64,000 bases of DNA from Larus michahellis (taxonomy: Eukaryota > Chordata > Aves > Charadriiformes > Laridae): assembly GCF_964199755.1 (NCBI RefSeq), contig NC_133901.1, positions 28,670,397 through 28,734,396 on the forward strand. Reading direction: 5' to 3'. Positions 34,225 to 47,400 of this stretch are shown piece by piece; positions within the stretch are counted from its first letter, which is position 1; each line of letters opens with the position of its first letter. A program made the translations under genes and the position numbers. A model generated the notes under the pieces. That model made no database searches and was not told the origin of the DNA. It saw only the letters and a program-made list of their open reading frames with translations.

Positions 34225-37200
34225 CCTGCAGAGACAAAGCACACACAGACCTTATGGTTATTTTACAAGATTTCATCACTGCAGACAACTGTTTAACTCT
34301 GAGTATATGTGTTTATTCCTCTGCCCACCCAACGATCCTTTTATTCTGGTATGTTCTTTTTTTTATTTCATTAAGATGCTGTGAGAAAAGCATCTGTATG
34401 GCAGCATTGTCCTGCCCGCAGGCAGCTGCGTGAGCTCTCCAAGCCTGGGAGGTGATGGCTCAGAAGACAACAGCCAAGCCTATTGACTTAAGTCACTGAA
34501 ATAGTCTATGTCCACGAGCACAAGGAGTAAGGTAGATGCTTGCAAGCTAGAAATCCCAAGCTTTGACTCCCAAAACACAAAAGGTCCTTTGCCAAGACCT
34601 CATTCTGCCAGCACACATGCTCGTTTCTAAGAACGAGAGCAGAAAGCACTGGCAATGGTGAGCGGTGGCTGAGGCACATTTGCACTGAACACGCGTCTGA
34701 CAGTTTGGCATGACAACGACACCGGTGCAGTCCAGATTTGCAAGGTCTGCCAGCTGGTGACCTGCGAAGAGGCCGGCTGCCAGTCCCGACTGCTTCACCC
34801 CATTCCTGCAGGAAGGTTAAGGCAGGACAAAGCTCCAAGCTTTTTCCAGTCAAACCCTCCTTGGAACGGCCACCTCACAAGAGTAAACAAGTGCCAGGTT
34901 TGGACACTTTTCGAAAGTGATCTGAACAAAGGTTTATACTTTCAAAGCAGCACTTTGATAGGCAGAAAACAATCCCAGACTTCTCCGTTCCTGCTGTGGA
35001 GCACAATTTCCTGTAATTTGAGATAAATGTACACTGCCAGAGTTTCACTTGCTGCCCGCTCCAGTATCTGGCATTCGGCTTTCAGAGCTGCTCACACAAT
35101 AGAATTAAATTTTCCTGTGTTCCTAAGGTTTTCCAGGATGCAACTTATAAGCTGGTAGTCACGAAAGCTGACATTTACTAGATGCTCTCATTAATGGGGC
35201 GAAGGTTGCATTTGATATTCCTGGGTGCTGTCAGATCACAAAGGGAGAAGAGATGGTTAAAAGGCTGAAACTTCATCAAAGCATCTCGGCTCTGCCGGGC
35301 AGACGCAGTAATGAGCATGGTGATACTGTCAGGAGCGCGCTCGTGAGATGACAGGGAAACCAGCTCCATCAGGGTGGGCTAAAAGGGTGGGGAGAGAAGA
35401 CACAGAGCTCCCTTAAACATGTCCCTCATAAACCCATCCATGATACACACATTATGCAGACGGGCCTTAAGCATAAACAGAGAGCACCTGAGATTGCACA
35501 GATTGCAGAGATTAACAAGAATGGGATGCATGAATTGTACTACTCAAAATCCAGCAGCGGATATTGAATCCTTCCTTTTCAATGCTTGCATCTGAAAAGC
35601 CTTTGTACGATGCGTTCCCTCTGCTGGGCTGATCTCGAAGAGACAAAGGAAATCCAGAGCAAGCCTGCTCTTCCCCGCACGGTCCGTGCAAAGAGCTGCA
35701 GACTGCCTCAGAAGCCTGCAGAAATGGGCAAGCAGCCAGGAAGAAGGTGAGTTTTCTTCCCTGGGGTCCAGCTGAGAGGGCTGGTTGTCCCCTGCCACCC
35801 TCATCCAAACAGAAATGCCAGCTGCTAATCAAATCCTTCTCTACTGCCATCTACAACCATCTTCCAGTGTCACTTAAGAAGACTCCATAGGGAGCAAAAC
35901 AAAATTAAGTACTCCTACCCTCTGGAAGCGCTGAATAAAGATAAAACGTCTTTATGCCATCAGATTGCACAGACAGAACCAACATGCTGCACTTTGGGGG
36001 GGAATTTAGGAACTTCTGGGAATTCAGATGCTGGAAGAGAGGGAGCGTAAACAAGTGAGGGGGATCATTCCCATAACAAAGACCTCTCGCGGTTCCCTCT
36101 CCATTTGTCATTAGATAAATGCACAGTGTGTCCTAACTCACCCTTATTTTCCAGTGATTCTTTCCTGCATTTTGCACAAATCAGACTGAATTCAGCCCTG
36201 GAGCAAGCAGGAACAACTACTGACTTTGGATGAGTTTCCCTCCTTTAGAGCAAGGCCATTTACGTGGCCCGAGGCCAAAATAAACTACTACGTTTCACTC
36301 AGTGATACATGAGCCCTGCAGCGAGCTAATATTTACATCCATTAACTATGCTCATAGGAACATGCTCCTTTCAACTGTCTCAAAGAGCCACCAGGTCTCT
36401 GTTCCCCCACAAGCAAGGTATCTAAAATTTCCATGCTCTGCCTGCTAGTAGGAAAATTCTGATTTTATAGGTGGGGAGAGCAAGAAACAAGAAGCCCTGC
36501 CCAGCATGATTTACTTCTGGTTCATTCCAGGCTCTCCAGAGATCTTATCGGCGGAGACAGACGGACCCAGAGCCCGTCAGATTAAACTACACCAATTTCT
36601 CCATTACGGGAACAGGACTCAGTTGACCACAGTCCTGGCTGCTCTCGCACTACACAAAATACAAGGGGCCGTGGAAGACACGTGAATTGAGTCACTGGTC
36701 GAGGGGAGTCATCACGGCCTCCTGGATGCCCTGACCACAGCCAGCTTTTGCCAGCTGAGATGAAAGGAGAGGATTCTCCCCCTTTAATAAAGAAATGGAG
36801 AGCTCACACACACAATGAAGAAGATAAAGGGGACCATAGGGCAGGATGGCTTCTGTGGGCCAGCTCCGTTCCTGTGGCACATGATTATTAAAATTAAAAA
36901 AAAAACCAAACAACAACAAAAAAAAAAGTAATTAATGCTACAGGATCTGATGGTTTGTACTACTAACACAGCGCAGGGACCAATTCTTGTGTACCAGTGC
37001 TGCTAGCACTGCGATGCTTTGCTCTAAATGGCCCTAAATCTGTGATATACCCCAAAGAGAAAGGTCTTCCCCTAGCAGCTGTGTGGTCACGCAATGCCAT
37101 CATTTCCCCCCATTTCGGGGAGGATAATGTGATTCCACCAGCGATGCCAGGAAAAGAACATTGCACCCAGTCAGCCGCTGGGAGAGAGGGTGGGTTTTGC

Positions 37201-37921
37201 AATGCTGTAATAACCTGACGCCAGAGGACTACAACCCACCAGGGTCTTGCCAGGCACAGAAGAGGTTTCTCAGCCTTTTCCAGCAACTTGTTTCGTGGCA
37301 TCAGAATGCGTGTTGCCATTTTGCCTGTGTATGATGCAATTCCAGCGGTGCCTAATGAACTTCTTGCACAATTTGGTGCCACTGCCCTGAAACGCCGGCA
37401 TCTCCGGTGGCAACCAAAGGAGCAGAACCGAAGGTCAGGGAGTGCAAACCCCAGGCTGCAGCGGAGGGATTCACCCAAAAAGGTCACCAACCTCACCTTT
37501 CGTACACAAGCAAATAAAATAAAAAGCAAACGCTACAGGGAGCCAGGAGTAAAACCTGCGAGCAGAAGGGCATAGCAGCTCGGAAGTCACACCGCAGCTA
37601 GGAAGCGGGCAATCAGAGCAGCCAGAAGAAGGCTGGAGAGCTCTGATACATCCTCCGCGCTCCAGGAACGTCTCACAAGGCCAGCATACTCTGAGGTGTT
37701 CTTAACGTCTCCATAAACTAACGTTTTGATAATAATAATTCATAGAGCAGTTGGAGAAAAATAATCCATCACTGCTGTTGCTAGAATTATATTATTTTTT
37801 TTTTTTAAAGGAACTTACTTGAAATGTTCATTTTGTTTCAAACCAAAAAGCATTTCCTTTTCGTTCCTGAGCATTTTCTTCTTCAAACTTTCACCTTCTT
37901 TGTAGCGGGGAGCACAGAAGA

Positions 37922-37949
37922 GCCGGGGGGGGGGAGGGGGGCGGGGATG
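37922..37949. repeat. Poly-G / G-rich tract
   Basis: Three G-runs, separated by A and C and followed by GGGG, give a short G-quadruplex-capable stretch on the plus strand. No gene is attached. Confidence 0.8.
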
Positions 37950-39004
37950 GGACACAGCCATGGAGGTGTCTCCTGCTCTTAAAAGCAGAGGTGGCAGAAA
38001 GGTTTAGTTTTTCATTTGATGCTGGCCTTTATGTCAGAAAAAAACATGAATATTTTCAGAGAAAACACCCTTCCCAAACAGACCTAGTTCACTCCTGCCT
38101 TTAGCAGCATGGACCCTGCAAAGCCTACGCGTTTTCCAAATGATTATAAAACCCAAGACAGATGTCAAATAATTAACGAAGAGAGCTGCACTCAAAGCAA
38201 CTACTGCACACCTATTCTCAAAGACATTGTACCAATTCTACAGAACAATGCTGCATTTTCCAAGAAAATGCCTTTGTCCCTCCTAACCAGAGACACCCAG
38301 GGAGAGCTGACAGGTTTTTTGCTTTTGACTGAGAAACCACACTACAGCACACAGAACAAAAGCACCCTTCAAAACTTTGCCACTAAGTGCTCTGGTTGAA
38401 AGGGCATTGCAAATAAAGCCGTTTCAGAAAGAAGCAAAAAATAACACCGGCCAGAGCAGGTTTTACATATTATTTTCTTTCTGTAATTCTGTCCTAAATC
38501 CCTCCGAGTCAAAAAGCATGTGAAAGCACAGGACTGGCCCCAGGAAAAGGGATGCAGGCATAGGAAGGCTAGCAAAAACCAGGGTGGGCTAGCTTGGGAA
38601 ATGCTTTGCTTCAACACCTCGTGGACTTGGGGCCGAAGGCTGATGGGCTGCCGAGCAGGGCTGGCGCTTGGGAGTGGGGCACAGCCCCTCTGCTCCCACA
38701 TTGACACGTATCCACAAGCCCTGGGTCCCAGCATCATCCCACAGCAGCACCGGAGAAGGCTGCTCGATGAGTTTGCTGGGTTTTCTTATGGGGAAAATGG
38801 ATGTACAGTCCGAGTAAATTCAAAGAATCCAAAAGGCAGACAAAGGGCAGCCTGCAAAAGCAGCTGCAGAAAAGCAATAGCAAAAAACACTAATGGAAAG
38901 TGGGAAAAGGCTCTTCAGCCCTCCAGGAAACACTTTTGCTTTTCAGTATGTGCAGGAGTAAGTCAGACAAAGGGGGGGAATTACTGTAGCATAAACCATC
39001 TGGG

Positions 39005-39190
39005 TGCCACTTAGCCGGGATTTGCACGGCGTCTCTCCGACCCTGCCTCTCCTCCGGAGGCCATTTGGGCACCGCGCGGCACCGCCCTTTGCCGCGGCAT
39101 CAGCGTTTCCACTCCTGTCCCTGCCCGAAGCAGAGCCACCCCTGCCGCGAGCCGGCCCGTCCTGCGGGCAGCCCTCCCCAGCAACACAGC
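39005..39190. promoter_or_regulatory. Intronic CpG-rich patch
   Basis: By eye there are about 18 CpG dinucleotides in under 190 bases, including CACCGCGCGGCACC and GCCGCGAGCCGG, in otherwise CpG-poor intron sequence. It is a candidate alternative promoter or untranslated first exon for the minus-strand gene. No splice junction is proven. Confidence 0.35.
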
Positions 39191-42100
39191 CTTACACCAA
39201 AATCTCCGGGGACCCAGGCAGAAAGACAGGCGATGGGTTTGGGAAGCCCAGCCTTTTCTCCCCAGGAGGAACCGGCACGTTCATTAAAATTTTCCTTCCC
39301 AGACAGCTTCCAGGAACAGAACGGGAAGGAAACAAGCAGCAATTTGATGATGAACCGCCATAAGCGGCTCAGAGCACTCTCCTTGCTCTTGTGCCCGCTA
39401 CGCCACACTCATCACTCCAAATGCAGGCACACTGACTGACCAAAGGACCCCAACGCTGCCCCCCGGGAAAACATTCGCTTCTCTCCTAAGGGCAGGGAGC
39501 ACAATTTGTCTTGGCGGCAGCATCTCCTTAACAGCCAGGCACATTTCAGCAGGAATCAGCCAGGGCCGAAGCCCGGCCCGCAGTCAGGGATACCGTGGAG
39601 CGGTCAGTGTGACCCACTCGGCACATCTAATGGTGACATCCATTGCAGGGACCTGCGAGATCGATGCTGAAGTCTCACTTTTCCCAGGGTAGCTTCACCC
39701 ACCAGGCTACCACTTGCCTGACAACAGAGTGGGCTGAACAGATTTTGTTCTGGAATGTTGCTATTATAAAAACAATTTATATCATCAGAACCAAAGGAAA
39801 CATTTAGATTTGAGCAGAGTGAAACTTTTTCACCAGCTTGAATCACAGCAAATATTAAACCCCTGCTTTTGCAGAGGTGGTGGTGGGGGGAAGTAACTAT
39901 TGGTTGTTAGGTGGAAACCTGCCCTGGTGAGAGGTCTCCTTCGTCTCTGGCACAAAGTATCTTCTGTCTTCCTTGGCCAGAGCTGGCCACTGTCACACAG
40001 GACCTGGAAGCATTGGCTCTCGGCATTGCGGAGCTACAGTGCTCACACGCAGCTTTACACCCAGGTTCTACCAAGTACCCAGAAGAATTAAAAATAAAAT
40101 AAAATTAAAAAAAAAGAAAGAAAAATATGGAAAGAGTCTTCTCAGTCAGCGGCTCAGGCAGCCCTTTGCCAGCTGAGGACATGACACCAAACATCCAAGG
40201 TGGCTTCATTGCCCATCACCTGCCACTGCCTCTCCCTGGCTTCCGGCACTGCACATCCAGGCCAAGGGCTGCAGTCTGTTGGCTTTTTAATAATTACTTT
40301 TTACTAAATCCCCAACACAGGGATGAACACTGTGGGGTCACGCCAGGCGGTGGTCCCAAGCTATTTCTCCTTGAACGCCGCAGCGCACATGGCAGGAGCA
40401 AGGCTGACCTTCACAGAGCACCAAGAGCTCCCGTGGGCAGAGCAGGCAGCAGCCCGAGCTCAGAGGCTTGGGGAAAAGCGGGGAGACGTTCATTAACAGT
40501 GAGTCATTTCTGGGAGCTTCCTTGGTAGTGCAAAATTTGCCTCTGCCAGTGCCAATGTTTGGGACACGGAGGCGAATGCCAGGCGGGGAATTTGTGATCC
40601 GCTACTGGCATTTAGATACCATCTCCTGGTGTCCTTTTGGCTCAACAGATTTAACACTAATAATCAGAATTCAGAGGAAGAAGCTATTTCTCCCCTTCTC
40701 AGGAGAAAAGGAAAAAAGTGCAATACAGAACACATGGAAAGAAGTGTGGCAGGCTTGAAAATACATCTGAAGAAAGTCAGCATCCCCTCCTTTCTTTTTT
40801 CAGTTCTCCTGGGGTCCTCTCAGGACTTGGCAAAGCACAAATGCTACAGATCTCGCACACTGCTCTGCTGGAGCCCAGGGTGCCACAGATTCTACTCTGG
40901 CAGCTGTTTAGCAGGCAGAGCATGCTGCATTTCATACATTTAAAATAAACCAGCTCAACAAGCCGTCACCTCTCCAAAATATATGCACACCTGGACACGA
41001 CAAATAAACAGCTGGGACTATCATGCAGAGATCTGCGGAGTGGGCTGAAGAGGGGCAGGTTGAGCCGCAGTTCTGAAGTCAAACAGCATGGATTGCAAAT
41101 GCATACACGCTGGCCAGCAAGCGGTTCAAACACCAATCTACAAGAGCACTTCTGCGCTCAAGCAAAAGATATCCAGCCAAGATAGTCTATTTTTTAAGTC
41201 TGAATAGCCAGGGAATGAAAAGCTTCCAACAGAGCTTCAAAGAGCGCTCAGACCTTCCATGAAGCCAGACACAATGCTTCTATTTTGGACGGTGATGTTA
41301 TAGTGAAAGGAGAGCTCTGAGAAATACCCACATATCGCACTACCAGAAAGTAAACTGACAAACTAATCTTTGCACCGGGAAAAAAAAAACAACAACAACA
41401 AAAAAAAAAAGAAATCTGCAACCAGCATGGCACAAAGACCTGAGGAGACTTAAGGAATACAGAGTTGAGATTCCTCCCTCGCTGGAAAAGTCCTGATTAG
41501 GTCTTGTGGAACACCTGGAGACATCTGAGAATGAACATTTGATTTATATGTTCTGCCTCCTGACCTTTTTAATGGCTTTTAGATGTAAGCAACTCCACTG
41601 CCTTCCCTAAGAGGTTATCCCACTGTCCCGGTAGACGTAACAGCACGTCCACACCGTGCAACTGATTGCACAGCAGCAATACCAAGGCAGCTCAACCTCA
41701 ATCTCTAAACCCAGAGAACACGATACCGACTCGAGCAGATTTATCAGCTCGGATTACTGCCTTTCACAGGACTCCTGAAGCCCAGAGCAGCTTTCCCAGG
41801 CGAGGTGTCTCCTGGCAAGCCCAGCCCGGCACAGCCAGTGCTCTGCAGCCCCACTGCACATCCCCATCCTCACAGCCAGGGCTGCAACCGGCTCTGCCGG
41901 GCACTGGCTGCAACAGGTTCTCGATCTCAAAAATTGCTCCAGGAGTTTCTTTTCTTAAATTCAAGCCCTTGCTGCCAGCTACATACCTGCTCTTTCACCT
42001 CATCTCCTCTCCTTATAGCCCTCAGTGCTTGCAGACCAGACTCCCAGGATGGCTGCTCCGTATTCAACCAACATCTTCCCCTTCTTCTTCCCCCAAAGAG

Positions 42101-44629
42101 GGACACAGCAAGCCTCCAAGCACCACCGTGCTCTGGAGCACAACATCACCGTGTTTCACTCCCCTTTCCAAGTATCTCTTTCCCCGTGCCATTGCCACAA
42201 TATCCCCAGGCAGACTGCGATGTCTCCAGCACCGCCGGCAGTTTTACCCATGCTGCTGCCAGTGGTGAAGACCCCGTCTCCAACTCTCCCTGCAGTGTAA
42301 AAAGAGGACTTCCTCATGCGACTCTAGGTATCCTGGGATGAGCAACATATTCAAGGGTAAAAGCAAATCAGCTGAGTTTTTCCTTTTTCATGTTTGGGCC
42401 ACACAGTGTTTCCACACCTGGCACTTACATTAATCACATTAGTGTAATTGCACTTAGCCTTGTAAGAAAAAACAGCAAACTAGAATAAGGTGTGAAGATG
42501 CTTCATCCCTTCTCCTCCAGCTCAGACAGGCTGCTCTGTAAGTGTGTTTTACACACCAATCCGGGGCAGAATTTAAAACACTAGAAAAAGGAACAGCAAA
42601 GGCACTGAAAGCCCAGGAGCTACCTGCCTCTCCCAGGACAACACCCCACTCACAAGCAGTTCTCCAGAGGTCCTTCCAGCCCTCACACAGGCTTCCGTGT
42701 CCCCATCCCACCCACTTGGTCCTCCTGGTGACTATCACAGCAACTTCTGCCCACCTGCCCCTTTCTGATCAGCACACCACAGCGGCACTCTGCAAACGGG
42801 ACTAGAAAAATCTGGGCACAGACAGAAACAAAGGAGGAAAAGAGAAGCAGAACGAGACAATCCTCCCTATGCCATGTGTATCACATTTGCTCCCCATGTC
42901 TCTAACATGTCCTTCTGCAAATATGAGGTTGCACCACCACACGGAACTTGCTCGGGCTCTGACTGCACCAACCCCATCAGCCCAGCTCTAAATTCAACCT
43001 TCAAACAATGGCACCCTGAATTTTCAAGTCCAGGAGCCTCCTGCGAGAAGGTCCGATCTGTGACCCGCAGCACCTACACAGCAGGAAGGCTGAGAGGGAG
43101 CTGCAGGCAGCAGTATGCTGTGATTGTCATCAATATTAATTATTTGGGGAGAACATGATTGATCTCACGAGGGCAATGAATTCCTTTCTCCTGCTGAATG
43201 ACAAACAAAAGGCAATATATGCACCGCTGACATTTCCAAAGGCTACAAGGAACAGTGACAGGAGGAAATACCACTATGTGTTAAAACCCTGCTGCCAAGG
43301 GCCAAAAATCTGAAAAGTCTCCAAAATGTTCATTTCTGAGCACTTTCAATGCCAGGAAGCGGATGCCTTGGTATTCTCAAATCTGCACTGACCCTAGCCC
43401 TGGGATGTCTCACCTCTTGGCATGGAGAGGAAGCAATCACTGATCATCTTTGGAAAGTTGGGTTGAGTTTCCTTCTTGCTCTTTGACACTTCTTGTCAAC
43501 AACTACAGTGTCATTGCACTGGCAGACAAGGCGGGGGGGAAGCTTAGAAAGGGTAAAACATTGCCTTCCTGCGTAGCCACAACCCAGGCCTGAAAAGCCA
43601 AGATGCAGCTCTCCTGTGCAATGGGAGAAGAGAAGGACACAATAAATCTGGAGAAAAGCATTTCTGCCTCTCTGTGGCCTTGGGTCGGGGGTGTATGTGT
43701 GTGTGCAACCTCCCAGGGAGCCAGAATTAAACAAAGTCTCCCTAAAGCCCACATGGAAACATGAGAGAGAACGAGGAAGGTGGAGAAAGGTAAATGCGCT
43801 GAGTCTGCACTTATTTCTGTGGGAAAAAGGTCGAGAGGGAAAGACAACCCAGTCCATGGCGATGTTACTCCAGTGGAATCTGAGCTTTGCCACGTCCTTC
43901 AGTCACCCCAACCCATCAGCCCTGTCCCGTTCGACTGCATCCAGAACAATTTGCTGGAGCAACACGTTTTGGGATGCAGCAGCACATCTGTGCTCACTCA
44001 AAGACGTTGGGTGCCCAACAAGCCCTTCATAGCCTGCCAACGTTACCACGCTGGGCAGCAACACATACATCCTCCTCCCATTAGCCGGATCCCTCCTTAC
44101 AAACAAGGGCTGGGAGTTGTCTGTGCTTGAAGGAAGAGGGGGGAGGCAGCTATTTCTCAACAGAACAAATCCAATTATTTATATTAGGGTGAATTTGTAC
44201 AGCTCTTACTGTCAGAATAACTATTCTCTACAGATCCCAGAGCCTTGAATCAACAGATTGCTGATAAATTTATGTAGGTGGGGCCCTGGTTGTTACTATG
44301 GTGGGATGGAGGTGAGGTTGTTTTACTTTTGGTTCCTTGCGAGATTTGCTTTTTGCAACAGGGCTAAGCTCAGAAAAAAAAATAACTAGAAATATGGGCT
44401 CCTGCTGCTGCCATTTACTATGCTCCCGTAAGTGTCTAAGGTTGAAGATTTCAAAACAGTCAACTAGTTTAGGGTAGCAATATGAGTTTCTGGTTAATCT
44501 ACACGAAGCCTACAGAGACATCAATCACCAACTGTAGCGCATGAAAAATCGCAGTGCCTCCCTGATAATCAGGCATCAGAGAGCTTATGAACGGCTGTCC
44601 CCTGAACCGCGAGCATTAGCAGAAGCTTC

Positions 44630-44755
44630 TGAAATCTGTGCCTCTGTTTCCCCAGCCACTTTTATAACAGCCCTCTCCCCACCTCACACCACAGCTGTGC
44701 ATCTTAATGTCTCTAAAGTGCTTAGAGATGCTGAGATGAAAGATAACGCGTGAGT
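44630..44755 (+). repeat. MIR/CORE-SINE-like relic
   Basis: GTGCCTCTGTTTCCCCAGC, then TCTCTAAAGTGCTTAGAGAT and GCTGAGATGAAAG, match the amniote SINE pattern 'tgcctcagtttcccc ... aaagcgctttgagat ... gatgaaag'. Confidence 0.55.
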
Positions 44756-46221
44756 GCAAAGTATAGATTAATTCCCTGAGCTCAGCAGTCACTGGAGCTG
44801 ATGGGGCTAAATGTATCACATAACCACCACGGAAAACTTGGGTTTTGAGCCTGTCTTAAATAGTAACTACTTAAGCAGCAGTTCCCTTGGAACGAGTCAT
44901 TTTGGGGCTGATTGGTTGGGCGCATGAAGCCCCAGCAGGCAGGAAACACAGAAACGCAATATAACACTATGAAAAATAGATGCTTATCCAGAGTAAGGTC
45001 TCAGACCTGTTCCTATAGAATTTGGTAGTGGGATTTCTACTCATTTCGTTAGGAATATGACAGAGCTCTTCAGGTTTTAGCAACCAGCACATTAAGAACA
45101 TGGCCAAACATAATTTGAAAAGCTATTTCCATTTCTGTTTGTTTTTTAAATGATTAAAAATCCAGTTTAAATATTGCAAGGAAAACTTTAAATTGAGCAA
45201 GATAAGTTTTGGCTTCCTTCCGAGGAGGAAGCAAACCCCAAAACGCTACTGAAAATCTAACAGATGGGAGTTATTTTTCACTCTTTAAAAATTTCATTCC
45301 CTTGCACTGAGATTAACCGTAATTAGCTCTTTATTTACATCTAGGACAAAAGGTAAAACGATAAAGAAAGGCAACTATAACCACAAATCACAGGCGGAAA
45401 AAGGCAAAAAGAGCAAAAATTCCCTCTGAGAAGAAAACGTCACGTCTTTCTTGCCAAGCAGCATAATTGTTATAAATACATAGTTAAACAGCTCCACAGC
45501 ATCCTGTCAGCGCTAAGGATAAACATTTAGGTCACAGTTTTGCAAGCTTTTACACACAAGTCGATCGACTATGTAAGAATCATCCTCTGAGCAGCTGAAA
45601 ATATCACATCCCTGTGAGTGGCCAGGATCGGGCCTAAGAGAGTCACGACAGTTTGCTACACTTTTGTCTCAGTCATGCAAGGAATTAAGCAAAACCAGGA
45701 GAAAAAAAAAAAATCCACAAAAAATACACAGAGCTCTTCTAGTTAAAGACACAGAGAGGTATTAAAACTTATTTTTTTTCTTTTTTTAAAGTCCTCTTCT
45801 AATTCTAATAACACCTCGGCTTAGTAGAGCTAAAGAGGCTTCTAAAGTATTTGTGCAAGTGTGTGATTCGTGGTGTATCTTTGCCTTTCAGTTGCACAAC
45901 AAAACTGCCCAGGGAGCTTCACACCAAGCTACCAACCAGCCTTTTACCGTGGTACTTCCAGGCTGTAACACGGAGCTCCCGGCTTGTGCCCACGCAACCC
46001 GCTGACCCACAGCTCGGGGTGACCCCGCTCTGGGTGGCATTGCCAAGGTAATGGTGTTCCCAGGAGAAGGAGCCACCCGCCACTCCCCTCGCCCAGCCCC
46101 GGCGCTCACGGCAATCTCTAATTCTCTGCCTTGAACAGACCTTTTAAGTTAACGATCCTTTTTGTTAACACATGCAAATCTAAAAAGACTCCATAGGAAT
46201 CAATGTTTTTTCATATAAATA

Positions 46222-46290
46222 TTTAGGGAGATGGACTCGATGATCCCTATGGGTCCCTTCCAACTCAAGATACTCTGTGATTCTAGGAAA
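46222..46290 (+). mobile_element. CR1 LINE 3' terminal stub
   Basis: ATGGACTCGATGATCCCTAT, GGGTCCCTTCCAACTC and CTCTGTGATTCTAGG are the last roughly 65 bases of CR1. Confidence 0.85.
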
Positions 46291-46328
46291 TATAGAATCA
46301 GCACATAAGAAAAAAGAGAGAGAAGTAG

Positions 46329-46360
46329 AAGGAAAGCAAGCAGGAAGGAAAGCAAGCAGG
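46329..46360. repeat. Two-copy 16-base tandem repeat
   Basis: AAGGAAAGCAAGCAGG occurs twice in direct succession. Confidence 0.85.
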
Positions 46361-47269
46361 TCCAGCCCCGACACCAGGAACTGTGACTGCACTCACCACA
46401 AAAGTTAAGGACTGGCATAATTCTCTGCGTTTTACTCACACGAGAAAGCGAAGCTCTCGCTCTCTCACGCTTTTTCCTTCTCTTTTCCTAACACTCTCAG
46501 AGACTTCTATCTTTAGTTATCCTGCTGTAATTTTCTTTAAATTGTAGTTGGATAATCATCCGGACTCAGGGGAAACCTATGTCAAAGGAATTCCTGGGGA
46601 TACAGTCCCCATTTGATGAGACTGAGAGTTGCTAAATTAACAAAGGACTGACTAAAGATATGATTCTTCCCTTGTAGAAGAAATCCTGTTTTACCAGCAA
46701 CTATTTTTAAGGAACCCTATAATAAAATATGTATGCTTGCACATTCCTGTTCCTCTATTTTATTTTCTGTCACATAAGACTCTGAATTTATTAATATCCT
46801 GTGTCTCATTGGGACCTCTGAGGTTGAAAGTAGCAAATGCACTGGCTAAGGTCAAAATTCCCAAAAGTGTAGGCTTTTGGGAATTGAACTAATTGAACTG
46901 ATTTCCCTGAATCCGTTTCCTTTTTGCACTCTCTCCGAGAGTACATGTGGCTCAGCCGCATGCAAAAGCCCTACATGTAACAAAACTGTGGCTGAGAAAC
47001 GTGAGATTAGCCTTCTGCTTTGCAAAAACACTGAGAGAGGGGGGAGAAATCCTAAAATACCTCCCCAAAAGAAGTTGTTTTGTTCCAGTTTAGCAGCGAC
47101 CAAATCTCTGCCGTACATTTTGCTGATGGCGGAGCAGAACAAAATGGTTACAAACCGTGGAGGGCAAGAAGCCCACCTGCACTTGGGCCCCCGAGCTCCA
47201 CTTGGGCTGCAGAGCTGGCACCAGCGAAGGGGTCAGCTCAAGCGTGGCAAACGGGACAGCCAGCTTTGC

Positions 47270-47400
47270 CGTCCTTCTGCTCTGCATCCGGACCACCTCC
47301 CGCAGACGGAGGACCAGCTCTCACCTCCCGGGTACAGAGATGCTACCGGCCGGGCTGCGTCCGCCCGGCAGCAGAGAGGAGACGGCTCTTGGCTCTGCTT
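47270..47400 (-). promoter_or_regulatory. CpG-rich patch with a consensus splice donor
   Basis: The patch includes CCGGCCGGGCTGCGTCCGCC. On the minus strand it contains CCCGGGAG|GTGAGAG, a good donor, with the break after 47325. It could be an alternative untranslated first exon of IL1RAP. There is no other evidence. Confidence 0.25.

Noticed and set aside
41666..42341. Two overlapping 180-200-codon plus-strand frames
   Set aside because: C/T-rich, stop-poor sequence gives Pro/Ser-rich peptides in more than one frame; not coding-like.
45559..45570. Perfect 12-base palindrome AGTCGATCGACT
   Set aside because: Short enough to be expected by chance in 64 kb and without supporting context.
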